Part shown: one piece after another, positions 40,287-48,805 of the stretch
How positions within the stretch are numbered: the first letter of the stretch is position 1
How the letters are laid out: each line of letters starts with the position of its first letter
Source: Microcella putealis
GTDB lineage: Bacteria; Actinomycetota; Actinomycetes; Actinomycetales; Microbacteriaceae
DNA: 64,000 bases
NCBI RefSeq assembly: GCF_004216575.1
Contig: NZ_SGWW01000002.1
Location: 248,001 to 312,000, forward strand
Reading direction: 5' to 3'
Made by a program: the position numbers and the translations under genes
Notes under the pieces: model-generated
What the model was told of the DNA's origin: nothing
Database searches by the model: none
Seen by the model: the letters and a program-made list of their open reading frames with translations, nothing else

Positions 40287-43085
40287 TCAGCCGAGCATCC
40301 CCGCCGCCATGAGGCGGTCGACGACGCGGGCCGACGCGCGGCCGTCGTCGAGCGGGGCGAATCGCGCCCGCCATTCGGCTCGTCGCCGCTCAAAGACCAT
40401 GGCATCCGGATGCGCGCCGTCGCGACCGCGCGCCAGCTCGGTCATGAGGCCCGCGCGTTCGGCGACGACGGGGCCGGGAAAGTCGGCCGTCACATCGAAG
40501 TAGAAGCCGCGCAGCTCTTCGCGATACCGGGTGAGGTCGGGCGTGAACAAGACGAGCGGTGCGCTCGTCGTGACGGCGTCGAACATGATCGACGAGTAGT
40601 CGGTCACGATGACGTCGGCGGCGAGCAGCAAATCAGAGAAGTCGGGGTAGGTCGTCACGTCGATCAGGCCGGGCGCCCGCCGGTCGGCGCCGCCGCGCAG
40701 CGTGCGACTGTGTCCGCGCACGAGCACGACGTGGTCGACGCCGGTCGCGGCGGTCAGCTCGGGCGCCACGCTCGGCAGGTCGAGGTAGTCGACGAGGTCG
40801 TGGGCATCGTCGCGCCAGGTCGGGGCGTACAGCACGGCGCGCTGGCCGGGTGCGAGCCCGAGCCGGGCGCGCACGCTGGCGCGATCACCCGTGATGAGCG
40901 TGTCGTCGCGCGGGTAGCCCTCGACCCAGATGGGCCCCGAGAAGGCGTAGGCGCGGCGGAAGATATCGGCCGCGTAGTCGTTTTGGGCGAGCAGCGCCGA
41001 CCAGCGGCGCGACTCACGACGCACAGCGATGCGCGTGCGCAGCCCGACACCGTCGCGGTCGAGCGCGAGACGCTTCAGCATCGTGCCGTGCCAGGTCTGC
41101 AGCACACTCTGGTGCGCTCGGGGCTTCCAGCGTTTGCGCATCCAGTCGTTGACGACGATGAGCCGTGCGGCGCCGCGCACGCGCCACCACTCACGCGAGC
41201 CCTCCACGACGGCGATCGCGCCCTCGGGCACCGCAACCGAGTGGTCGACGACGCTCCAGTAGCGGGTCACCTCCGGCAGTCGCTCCGCGATCGCGCGGTC
41301 GAGTGCGAGTGGGTTGCAGGCGGCGGTCTGCGCGTAGAAGCTCTCGAACATGACGGCGTTCTCGGGCTGGGGGCTCGTGCGGCGGTAGGCGGCCTCGAGT
41401 CGTCGCTGGGCGCCCCGCCCCCGCTCGTCGTCGTCGAGCGGCGGCGCGATCGTCACGACGATGCCGCCCGCGTCGGCGGCGACATCGGCACGCATCAGTG
41501 CGGTGCGGATGCCCGCCACGGCCGCCGCCGTCACGCTCGCCCGCGAGGTCGCTCGCGTTCCGTCGGCTGGGGTCACGCGCAGGCGGTAGCTCCCGCTGAC
41601 GGGCGCGAGCCCCCCGTGGCCCCAGCGTTCAACCACGAGGGGGATCACGGCGCGGAACCGGCCGTCTGGCCCGTCACTCGCCACCGTGGACGGCAGCACC
41701 TGGCGTGCCCCCACGAGCTCGAGCGCCGCGATGCTCATCGCGCTCGATCCGGAGAGCGTGAGCGCGTCGGCGTCAAGGCTGATCGCGTCGATGGTGACGG
41801 CGGGGGCGATGGCGGGGCGCGGAACGGTGACGGGCCGGCCGGCCAGCAGCGCATCGATGGCGTCGAGTACACGCTCGGTGGCGCGGCCCTCGTGCCGCTC
41901 GACGTGCTCGTCGCGCAGCCACGCGGCGTGGGCGCGCGCGTCGCGGGCGACATCGCCGCCCGCTAACACCTGGCCGGCGCGCTCGAGCGCGGCGGCCCAC
42001 GTCGTGACGTGGGTGCCTCCCGTGAACTCGGCATACGGCACGTACAGCCCCCGGCGGGCGAGATAGTTCGGCACATCGGGCGCGAAGAACACACTCGGAA
42101 CCTCGGCGATCGCGGCGTCAAACGCGATGGACGAGTAGTCGGTGATCACGAGGTCGACGGCGGGCAAGAGCGGCGTCGCGTCGGCCACGAGCTCGCTGCC
42201 GATCAGGCGAATGCGCCCGTGGCCGAGGCTCGGGCCGGCGGCGTACGAGCCCGCGCCGAGGGGGTGCGAGCGGATCAGCAGGGTCGCCCCCGTTTCGGCG
42301 CACCACGCGGCGATCCGCGTCCACTCGTCGTCGCTCGGCACGGCAGGGTCGGTGTCGCCGTCGCGCCACGTGGGCGCGTACAGCACGACGGGGCCGTCCG
42401 CCAGCGGGCCGGTGGCCGCCTCGATGCGGGCGCGGGCATCCCGTCGCCGCGTCGCGGGGTCACCGGCGAGCAGCACGTCGTCGCGGGGCTCGCCGAGGGC
42501 GAGCACGCGGTCGGCGGGCAGCCCGAAGGCACTGCGAATGCGCGCACCGACGACGGCCGACGCGACCGGGAACAGGGCGATGTGCGCCCCCGCGCGCCGG
42601 TACAGCGCCGCCATGAGGCGCTGCGCGCCCGGCAGCGAGCCGACAAGCGGCAGGCGCAGGGCCGCCGCCGTGTCGAGGTGCAGCTTCTTCAGGGGGATGC
42701 CGTGCCACAGCTGCACGAGGCGGGTTCCGCTCACGCCGAAGCGGTTGACGTCGCCCGCACCGTGCGTCACGACCGCGACGCCCGCGCGCAGCGTGAGCCA
42801 GAGCCCGCGCGGAGAGCGCTTCAGCTCGCTTACCATCCCGCGGTCTCGTGCAGCGTCGCGCTCGGCGGCCGTCGAGGCCAGCCACGTGTGCACGCGCGCG
42901 TCGCCGTCGCGCGCGACGGCCGCGTCGTACAGGGCGAGCGCTCCCTCGCCGAGCCCGATGCCCGAGCCGTACACCCACCGATCGGGCGAGCGCGGCACGA
43001 CGCGGGCCAGCAGCGCCCCGGCCGCGTAGAGGGGAGCGCGGGCGAGCACGCGGGCGTTTCCGGCGCTGAACGTGAAGCGTGCCAT
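40287..43085 (-). CDS. Two-domain CDP-glycerol glycerophosphotransferase-family protein (TagB/TagF-like)
   Basis: A 932-residue protein with two Glyphos_transf-type domains in tandem. Domain 1 (about 40-410) has LWHGIPLKK (His128) and ITDYSSIAFDA (315-323). Domain 2 (about 575-925) has TWHGTMLKR (His666) and VTDYSSIMFDA (828-836). Both carry the APTWRD segment, so both look catalytically intact. Between them lies a beta-rich region of about 130 residues (about 420-550). Teichoic acid polymerases are usually single-domain, so a dual enzyme may add two different units or make a repeating polymer. The ATG at 43085 lies 94 bases from the divergent one-domain homologue. It acts at the cytoplasmic membrane face. 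The exact donor (glycerol- or ribitol-phosphate) is unknown. Confidence 0.9.
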   Translation of the reverse strand: MARFTFSAGNARVLARAPLYAAGALLARVVPRSPDRWVYGSGIGLGEGALALYDAAVARDGDARVHTWLASTAAERDAARDRGMVSELKRSPRGLWLTLRAGVAVVTHGAGDVNRFGVSGTRLVQLWHGIPLKKLHLDTAAALRLPLVGSLPGAQRLMAALYRRAGAHIALFPVASAVVGARIRSAFGLPADRVLALGEPRDDVLLAGDPATRRRDARARIEAATGPLADGPVVLYAPTWRDGDTDPAVPSDDEWTRIAAWCAETGATLLIRSHPLGAGSYAAGPSLGHGRIRLIGSELVADATPLLPAVDLVITDYSSIAFDAAIAEVPSVFFAPDVPNYLARRGLYVPYAEFTGGTHVTTWAAALERAGQVLAGGDVARDARAHAAWLRDEHVERHEGRATERVLDAIDALLAGRPVTVPRPAIAPAVTIDAISLDADALTLSGSSAMSIAALELVGARQVLPSTVASDGPDGRFRAVIPLVVERWGHGGLAPVSGSYRLRVTPADGTRATSRASVTAAAVAGIRTALMRADVAADAGGIVVTIAPPLDDDERGRGAQRRLEAAYRRTSPQPENAVMFESFYAQTAACNPLALDRAIAERLPEVTRYWSVVDHSVAVPEGAIAVVEGSREWWRVRGAARLIVVNDWMRKRWKPRAHQSVLQTWHGTMLKRLALDRDGVGLRTRIAVRRESRRWSALLAQNDYAADIFRRAYAFSGPIWVEGYPRDDTLITGDRASVRARLGLAPGQRAVLYAPTWRDDAHDLVDYLDLPSVAPELTAATGVDHVVLVRGHSRTLRGGADRRAPGLIDVTTYPDFSDLLLAADVIVTDYSSIMFDAVTTSAPLVLFTPDLTRYREELRGFYFDVTADFPGPVVAERAGLMTELARGRDGAHPDAMVFERRRAEWRARFAPLDDGRASARVVDRLMAAGMLG

Positions 43086-43179
43086 CGGCCCCGATTCTTG
43101 CACGCGCGGGCCGCTACGACTCGGTAACAGTGTCGCCGTGTGGTCGGGCGCGCCGGTGGGCCCGGAGGACAATAGAGGG

Positions 43180-44487
43180 GTGAAACTGGGGGAGCAGCTG
43201 AGCACGGCGCGACGTGTCTTGACGCGCTTGGTCCGGCAGCGGCGCAACCGCCTGCTCATGGACAAGCGCATGGCCGAGGCCGATCTGTCGTTGCCGAGCG
43301 ACGTCGAGGTCGCCGTCTACTACGCCGACGCGAGCGTGAACCTGTACCAGGTGCGCCAGTGGTTTGCGCCGCTCGCCACGCTCGCCGAGCACCGGCGGGT
43401 CGCGATCATTACCCGCAGCCCGGGGGCGACGCTCGCTCTGCTCGATGAGAGCCCCGTGCCGATCGCGTACTGCCGCACGGTGCTCGACCTCGAACGGTTC
43501 GTGGCGACGAACCCCCTGAAGGTCGTGCTCTACGTCAACCAAAACGCCAAGAACTTCCAGATGTTCCGCTACGGCCGCATGTGGCACACCTTCGTGAACC
43601 ACGGCGAGTCCGACAAGATGTACATGACGACGAACCAGTACAAGGCGTACGACGTCGCGCTTATCGCCGGGCAGGCAGCCCGCGACCGTCTGAGTCGCGT
43701 GCTGTGGGGCTACGACCTCGACGAGCGCACGATCGCCATCGGGCGCCCGCAGGCCGACCATTTCGCGGGCGAGCTGCCGTACACGCCGGATGACCGCACG
43801 GTCGTGCTGTACGCCCCCACGTGGGAGGGCGATCGCCCGGCCGCCGCGTACGGCTCGATCGCCTCTCACGGCGAGCAGCTGGTCGCCGCGCTGCTGGCGA
43901 CCGGTCGCCATCGCGTGCTGTACCGGCCGCACCCGCGCAGCGGTGTGGTCGACGCCGCGTACGGGCAGGCCCATCGTCGCATCGTCGCCGCCATCGAGCG
44001 GGCGAACGCGGCCGACCCGTCGGCGCAACACGTGTACGACAACGGGCCGACTCTTGGCTGGCAGATCGCCGCCGCCGATGTCGCCATCTGCGACATCTCG
44101 GCGATGATCTACGACCGGCTGGCGACCGGCAGACCGCTGCTCGTCACGCGCCCCCAATCGCCGGATGCGCTGGTCGACACGGGCGGTTATCTCTCGGCCT
44201 GCGAATGGCTGGCCGCCGACGACGCTGCCGAGGTAGTTCCCGAGGTGGATCGCGTGCTCACCGATGCGGCAGCCCACGCGGCGCTGCAGCACTGGGCAAC
44301 GCACTATTTCGGCGACACGACGCCCGGTGCCGCGACGGCGCGCTTCCACGCCGCGATCGACACGCTGGTCGAGCGGTGGCACGAGGCCGCACGCGAGCAC
44401 GCGGCCGACCCCGTGGTGCGCGGCACCGAGCACGATGCCGACGACCCGCTCGACGACGAGGCGCTCAGCGACCGCGTGACGGTGTAG
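43180..44487 (+). CDS. CDP-glycerol glycerophosphotransferase-like protein (teichoic acid biosynthesis)
   Basis: A 435-residue protein of the same superfamily as the neighbouring two-domain enzyme. Landmarks are FVNHGESDKMY (in place of the catalytic WHG motif; the histidine is kept), VLYAPTWEGDR, VLYRPHPRSG and VAICDISAMIYD (in place of TDYSS). The changed motifs suggest a divergent donor or acceptor. The GTG at 43180 follows GAGGGG closely; longer frames upstream would run into the divergent gene. It is divergent from the two-domain gene and ends one base from the convergent gene at 44489. It probably works in the same polymer pathway, perhaps as a primase. Confidence 0.85.
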   Translation: MKLGEQLSTARRVLTRLVRQRRNRLLMDKRMAEADLSLPSDVEVAVYYADASVNLYQVRQWFAPLATLAEHRRVAIITRSPGATLALLDESPVPIAYCRTVLDLERFVATNPLKVVLYVNQNAKNFQMFRYGRMWHTFVNHGESDKMYMTTNQYKAYDVALIAGQAARDRLSRVLWGYDLDERTIAIGRPQADHFAGELPYTPDDRTVVLYAPTWEGDRPAAAYGSIASHGEQLVAALLATGRHRVLYRPHPRSGVVDAAYGQAHRRIVAAIERANAADPSAQHVYDNGPTLGWQIAAADVAICDISAMIYDRLATGRPLLVTRPQSPDALVDTGGYLSACEWLAADDAAEVVPEVDRVLTDAAAHAALQHWATHYFGDTTPGAATARFHAAIDTLVERWHEAAREHAADPVVRGTEHDADDPLDDEALSDRVTV

Positions 44488-44488
44488 C

Positions 44489-45376
44489 TCAGCGGCCGAA
44501 GCGTCGCTTCACGGCGTCAATAGCGCGCGGCCCCGCGCCCCGTTCCGGGCTCGATGGCCGGGGTGTGCGCGGCGCTTTGGGTGCGCGCGGAGCCTTGGGC
44601 TCGCGGGGCTCGCGCGGCGCCTTGGGCGGTCGCAGCACGGGTTCGAGGCCGGCCGGAAAGTCTGCGGGTGCGGGGCCGAATGCCTGGCGCGCGGCGTCGA
44701 CGACGCGGCCCCCGAGGGTGCGGTTGGCACTACCGCCGATGATGGCGCCGATGCCAAACGGGATCAGCCGCCCGAGCATGCTGCCGCCCTGGGCCAGGGC
44801 GAAGCGCTTCACGAACATGTCGCGCAGCTGCGAGTTCAGGGCGCCCGTCAGAGCCTTAGGCAACGACGCCGACACTGTCTCGCCCCAGTACTGCTGGCGG
44901 TCGGGCCCCGTGCCTGACGCCTGCCGCAAGAATTGTTGAACGAGATCTTTGCCCGGTCCGCCGAGCAGCAGCGCCATCACGAGGGTGTGCGCGTGTTCCT
45001 CATCCGTGACGGCGATGCCGTGCACTTCGGCGACCGACTGGGCGTACAAGGCGGTCATCTCAAAGAACGTCACCGTCTCCACGCCGATGACGGTGAGCCC
45101 GACGGCGGTGCCGACGCCCGGAATCATGGTGGCGGCGCCGCTGCCCGCCCCCGTCGCTGTCACGCCGGCGAGGTAGCGCTTTTCCAGGATGCGCACCACC
45201 TCATCGGTGCTCGCCCCGGGGTGGCGCTGGCGGATCGACCGAATGTGGGCGATCACGGCGGGCCGCTGGGCCGACATCGCGGCGCGCAGTCCGCGGATGA
45301 GCGCGGGGTCGGCCGGGCGGGTGACCGCCTTCTGCTCCGTCGGCGCGTCGCCAGCCGTTTCGTGTGTGTCACTCAT
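44489..45376 (-). CDS. Hypothetical protein with Gly-rich hydrophobic core and Lys/Arg-Pro tail (EcsC-like?)
   Basis: A 295-residue protein I do not recognise with confidence. A Gly-rich hydrophobic region (GAGSGAATMIPGVGTAVGLTVIGVETV, described as about 77-103) and a second one (SMLGRLIPFGIGAIIGGSANR) suggest membrane association and resemble the EcsC family in style. The C-terminal 60 residues are a low-complexity tail of repeated PKAP/REP/RAP units with many positive charges. The ATG at 45376 overlaps the stop of the TagH-like ATPase gene by four bases, so it is co-translated with the polymer exporter. It might bind anionic polymers or lipids through its tail; that is speculation. Confidence 0.65.
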   Translation of the reverse strand: MSDTHETAGDAPTEQKAVTRPADPALIRGLRAAMSAQRPAVIAHIRSIRQRHPGASTDEVVRILEKRYLAGVTATGAGSGAATMIPGVGTAVGLTVIGVETVTFFEMTALYAQSVAEVHGIAVTDEEHAHTLVMALLLGGPGKDLVQQFLRQASGTGPDRQQYWGETVSASLPKALTGALNSQLRDMFVKRFALAQGGSMLGRLIPFGIGAIIGGSANRTLGGRVVDAARQAFGPAPADFPAGLEPVLRPPKAPREPREPKAPRAPKAPRTPRPSSPERGAGPRAIDAVKRRFGR

Positions 45377-46116
45377 CGGGGCGTCCCATAGTCGGCGTTG
45401 TATCGCTCGAGGACCTCAGTAATCGAGGCGTCGAGGGCGAGGGCGCCCTTGTCGAGGTAGAGCCCGCGGGTGCAGAAGCGCTTGAGGTCACGCTCGTTGT
45501 GCGAGACGAAGAACAGGGTGCGGCCCCCGGCGAGCAGTTCGTCGATGCGCGCGTAGCACTTGTCGCGAAACGCCTTGTCTCCGACCGCCAGTACCTCGTC
45601 GACGAGCAGAATCGGCTCGTCGAGTCGCGAGATGACGGAGAACGCCAGACGTACCTTCATCCCGCTCGAGAGGTGTTTGTACGGGGTGTCGATGACCTCG
45701 CCCAGCTCGGCGAAGTCGATGATCTCGTCGAAGCGCTCGTCGATCGTTCGGCGAGTCATGCCGTGCAAGCCGGCCGTCAGGTACACGTTCTCTCGCACGG
45801 TGAGGTCGTTCACGAAGCCGCCCGTGATTTCGATCAGGGGCGCCACGCCCTTGTGCACGGCGACGCGCCCCTCGTCGGGAAGCATAACGCCCGCGACCAG
45901 CTTTAGCAGCGTCGACTTGCCCTGCCCGTTCCGTCCGACAACGCCGATGGCCTCACCGGCGTTCACCGTCACGCTCACGTTGCGCAGGGCCCAGAACTCG
46001 CCGGGTCGCGCGCGGCGATTGCGGCCCGCGAAGAGGTCTTTGAACGAGCGGCGGCCTCCGCGGTTGCGGCGGAAGCGGATGCCGGCATCTCGCACATCGA
46101 TGACGGGTTCGGCCAC
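45373..46116 (-). CDS. ABC exporter ATP-binding protein for wall polymer (TagH/Wzt-like)
   Basis: A 247-residue ATPase subunit. Walker A is GRNGQGKST, the signature LSSGMKVRLAF is the form found in TagH, Wzt and RfbE proteins, Walker B is ILLVDEVLAVGD, and the H-loop FFVSHNERD. The IEITGGFVNDLTVRENVYL stretch is also specific to polysaccharide and teichoic acid exporters. The GTG at 46116 is chosen because AAGGAGG lies seven bases upstream, at the end of the permease gene; another GTG at 46122 is too close to that site. With the permease it should flip a lipid-linked wall polymer to the outside. There is no C-terminal carbohydrate-binding domain. Confidence 0.93.
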   Translation of the reverse strand: MAEPVIDVRDAGIRFRRNRGGRRSFKDLFAGRNRRARPGEFWALRNVSVTVNAGEAIGVVGRNGQGKSTLLKLVAGVMLPDEGRVAVHKGVAPLIEITGGFVNDLTVRENVYLTAGLHGMTRRTIDERFDEIIDFAELGEVIDTPYKHLSSGMKVRLAFSVISRLDEPILLVDEVLAVGDKAFRDKCYARIDELLAGGRTLFFVSHNERDLKRFCTRGLYLDKGALALDASITEVLERYNADYGTPR

Positions 46117-46118
46117 GG

Positions 46119-46916
46119 TCACACCTCCTTCAACACGGCGCGTACGGTGCGACGGAAGACGACGAGGCCGAGCCCCAGGAAGCCGAGCGACATCACGACG
46201 GCGATTCCGACGGCCCACCCGTCGAGCAGCTCGGGGAAGAACGCGGCGCGATACAGCGAGAAGATGCCGGCGAGCGGGTTGAACGCTGCCCACACGCCGA
46301 GCTCGCCGGGAAGGTCGTCGAGCGAGTAGATGATGGGCGACGCGTAGAACAAGAATCGCAGGATCAACTTCACCGCCCGCTCGAGGTCGCGGAAGAAGAC
46401 GACCAGCGGCGCGATGATGAGGCCGAGTCCGACCGTGAGGATCGCCTGGAGCGCGACGGCGAGGGGGAACCACAGCACCCCCCACGTCAGGGGAGCCCCA
46501 AAAGCGATCGCGAAAACGGCGAGCACCGGAAGGCTCAGCACGAACTCGATGCCCTTGGACAACACGATGCGGTTCACCCAAATGCTGCGCGGGATGCGCG
46601 TGGAGCGCACCAGCTTCGCGTCGCGGATGAAGGCGCGCGTCGCGTCGCTCACCGCGCCCTGGAACCACATCCACGGCAGCAGACCGGCGATGAGAAAGAC
46701 GATGTATGGGGTTGCCCCGACGGTGCGCTCGACGATCTGCGTGAAGACGAACCAGTAGATGGCCGCCATGACGAGCGGATCGAGCACGCTCCACAGGTAG
46801 CCGAGGAACGATGTCGAGTAGCGCACCTTCAGGTCGCGCGAGGTGAGCAACCACAGCGATTGCCGGTATGCAGCCGACGCGGATCGCGCGGGCGGCACGG
46901 GGGCAGGGGCGGTCAC
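46119..46916 (-). CDS. ABC-2 type polymer exporter permease (TagG/Wzm-like)
   Basis: A 265-residue integral membrane protein with six hydrophobic segments. Landmarks are LLTSRDLKVRYSTSFLGYLWSVLDPLVMAAIYWFVF in the first part (about residues 29-64), the conserved start of Wzm/TagG permeases, the ARAFIRDAKLVRSTRIPRSIW-like loop, and FLFYASPIIYSLDDLPG. The ATG at 46916 follows a Pro/Ala-rich tail. It directly precedes the ATPase gene, with adjacent stop and start. It forms the membrane channel of the exporter for the polymer built by the neighbouring glycerophosphotransferase-like enzymes. Confidence 0.93.
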   Translation of the reverse strand: MTAPAPVPPARSASAAYRQSLWLLTSRDLKVRYSTSFLGYLWSVLDPLVMAAIYWFVFTQIVERTVGATPYIVFLIAGLLPWMWFQGAVSDATRAFIRDAKLVRSTRIPRSIWVNRIVLSKGIEFVLSLPVLAVFAIAFGAPLTWGVLWFPLAVALQAILTVGLGLIIAPLVVFFRDLERAVKLILRFLFYASPIIYSLDDLPGELGVWAAFNPLAGIFSLYRAAFFPELLDGWAVGIAVVMSLGFLGLGLVVFRRTVRAVLKEV

Positions 46917-46984
46917 GCGATAACGCTAGCGCCTCGCGATGACGCGCGACGGAAAGCTGAGCGGCTCGATCGCCCGTGTGCTGA

Positions 46985-47677
46985 TTAGACGAAGAGGTTG
47001 GCGCGCTCGAGGTCTTCGGCGAAGTCGACCTCAACGGCGTACAGGTCGCTGATGTCGACGGGTTCGATGCGCAGTCCGTCGTGTTGGATCGCGAGCTCGA
47101 TGCCGCGCTCGAAGTAGTCCTGGTCGTCGACCCGCTTCAACTGCTGGATGAGTGCCTGCTTGTGAGCGCTCGAGATGTAGTTGATGCCGACAGCCTCGCC
47201 GAGGCCCCCGACGACCTGCTTCGAAATCTCGTTGATGAAGCCCTCGGCGTCAACCGTGTACTTCACCTCTTCGTCGCTCACCTTCGCGGTGTTCACGGTG
47301 ACGAAGCTGCGGTCGGCGTGAACGAGCGATGCGGAGCGCACGAGGGCCTGCGGGTCGAAGACAACGTCTCCGTTCAGCCACAGCACACCCGACTTGCCCG
47401 TCGCCTTGAGGGCGCGCAGCAGGCTCTTCGAGGTGTTCGTCTGGTCGTACGCCTCGTTGTAGACGTACTCGACGTCGGGGAAGGCCTCGATGATGTGCTC
47501 GAGCTTGTAGCCCACGACGGTGGTGATGGTGACGTCGGTGCCGAAGGCGGCACGGATGTTGTCGTGCTGCTGCTGCATGATCGTGCGGCCATCGCTGAGC
47601 TCGGTCAGCGGCTTCGGAAGACTGCGGCCGAGGCGGCTACCCATGCCAGCGGCGAGAATGACGACGTTGACGGTCAT
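46985..47677 (-). CDS. Sugar/alcohol-phosphate nucleotidyltransferase (LicC/TarI-like)
   Basis: A 230-residue NTP-transferase. The nucleotide-binding start VVILAAGMGSRLGRSLPKPL carries the G-x-G-x-R-x-G and K-P-L signature, and the metal-binding WLNGDVVFD provides the acidic residue. It would make a CDP- or other NDP-activated alcohol or sugar (for example CDP-choline as LicC, or CDP-ribitol-like precursors) in the cytoplasm. The ATG at 47677 has GAGGAG just upstream. It lies 68 bases before the exporter genes, same strand, so it may head that operon, and supplies a donor for the polymer. The substrate is inferred only from location. Confidence 0.85.
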   Translation of the reverse strand: MTVNVVILAAGMGSRLGRSLPKPLTELSDGRTIMQQQHDNIRAAFGTDVTITTVVGYKLEHIIEAFPDVEYVYNEAYDQTNTSKSLLRALKATGKSGVLWLNGDVVFDPQALVRSASLVHADRSFVTVNTAKVSDEEVKYTVDAEGFINEISKQVVGGLGEAVGINYISSAHKQALIQQLKRVDDQDYFERGIELAIQHDGLRIEPVDISDLYAVEVDFAEDLERANLFV

Positions 47678-47822
47678 GACGGTTCTCCTCAAGATGTGTC
47701 GGGCCCGGCGAAGACAATCGCGAGTCGCTCTCGATCAGTGATGCGGTCGAGGCGCCTGGGCGCAGGAAAGTGGGGTGACACTCCGTCGTGTGCCCCCGAG
47801 TTTAGCCGTTTCGCCCCGAAAA

Positions 47823-47838
47823 GTTCAGATTTTGTTCA
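47823..47838. promoter_or_regulatory. PHO-box-like direct repeat (GTTCA at 11-base spacing)
   Basis: GTTCA at 47823-47827 recurs at 47834-47838, exactly one 11-base unit later, the pattern of actinobacterial PhoP binding sites. It lies about 146 bases upstream of the nucleotidyltransferase start and 137 bases upstream of the ABC ATPase start. It is AT-rich compared with its surroundings. Two short repeats can occur by chance. Confidence 0.35.
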
Positions 47839-47974
47839 TCTCGCCTTCGTAACGAGACGGATCGACCGGCTGCACTCTCGCACAGAGACGCTAGAGACGC
47901 TTGGGTGACGAGTATTTCTCCGCAGCGGCCACGCGCGCCCCAAGCGAGTCCTGACCGTTCGGTACGGTGGGTGC

Positions 47975-48805
47975 GTGACAGCCGCCAAACCCCGCCGAAA
48001 GAAATCGGCGACCCCGAAGCGGCCCACTCCGCCGCCGCCAGCACAACCCGTCGTCCTCGAGGTCTCCGGGCTCACGAAGCGTTTCGGCGGTGTCGTCGCG
48101 GTGGACGGCGTCTCGTTCACGGTTCGCCGCGGAACAATCTTTGGCTTCGTCGGCCCGAACGGCGCCGGCAAGACCACGACCCTGAGCATAGCGACCGGCC
48201 TCATGCGCCCGGACGCCGGCACCGTGACGGTCAGGGGTGCAGACGTCTGGGCTGATCCCATCGCCGCCAAGCGCATGATTGGCGTGTTGCCCGATCGCAT
48301 GAGGCTCTTCGATCTGCTCACCGGCGCTCAGCTGCTGTACTACTGCGGGGTGCTGCACGGCCTTGACCGCGAAACCGCCCGCAGCCGCACGACCGACCTG
48401 GCCCGTTCGCTCGGTTTGGACGACGCGCTCGATCGGCCGGTGCGCGATTACTCGATCGGCATGATCAAGAAGATCTCACTGGCGGCGGCCCTCATTCACT
48501 CGCCGGCGCTGCTCGTGCTCGACGAGCCGTTCGAGGCGGTCGACCCCGTGTCCACGCAGCTCGCCTCCGATGTGCTGCGGCGCTACGCCGATGCGGGGGG
48601 CACCGTCGTGCTGTCGAGTCACAACATGGACTTCGTTGAGCGCATGTGCGACCACGTCGGTGTCATCGTGGGCGGGCGCATGCTGACGGCGGGCTCCATG
48701 GACGAAGTGCGCGATGGCCTGCGCCTCGAGGAGCGTTTCGTCGAACTCGCGGGCGGTCGCCAGGCGGTGGAGGGCCTGGAATGGTTGACAACCTTCTCCG
48801 ACTGA
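47975..48805 (+). CDS. ABC transporter ATP-binding protein (exporter type)
   Basis: A 276-residue ATPase subunit. Walker A is GPNGAGKTT, the signature DYSIGMIKKISLAAAL, Walker B LLVLDEPFEAVD and the H-loop SSHNMD. The first 28 residues are basic and Pro-rich (PRRKKSATPKRPTPPPPAQP); such tails are common in this group. The GTG at 47975 follows a GGTGGGTGC stretch. The gene overlaps the following membrane protein gene by 25 bases. The pair should form an ABC-2-like exporter of an unknown substrate; the YSIGM signature form is typical of drug, lipid or bacteriocin-type exporters. Confidence 0.9.
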   Translation: MTAAKPRRKKSATPKRPTPPPPAQPVVLEVSGLTKRFGGVVAVDGVSFTVRRGTIFGFVGPNGAGKTTTLSIATGLMRPDAGTVTVRGADVWADPIAAKRMIGVLPDRMRLFDLLTGAQLLYYCGVLHGLDRETARSRTTDLARSLGLDDALDRPVRDYSIGMIKKISLAAALIHSPALLVLDEPFEAVDPVSTQLASDVLRRYADAGGTVVLSSHNMDFVERMCDHVGVIVGGRMLTAGSMDEVRDGLRLEERFVELAGGRQAVEGLEWLTTFSD

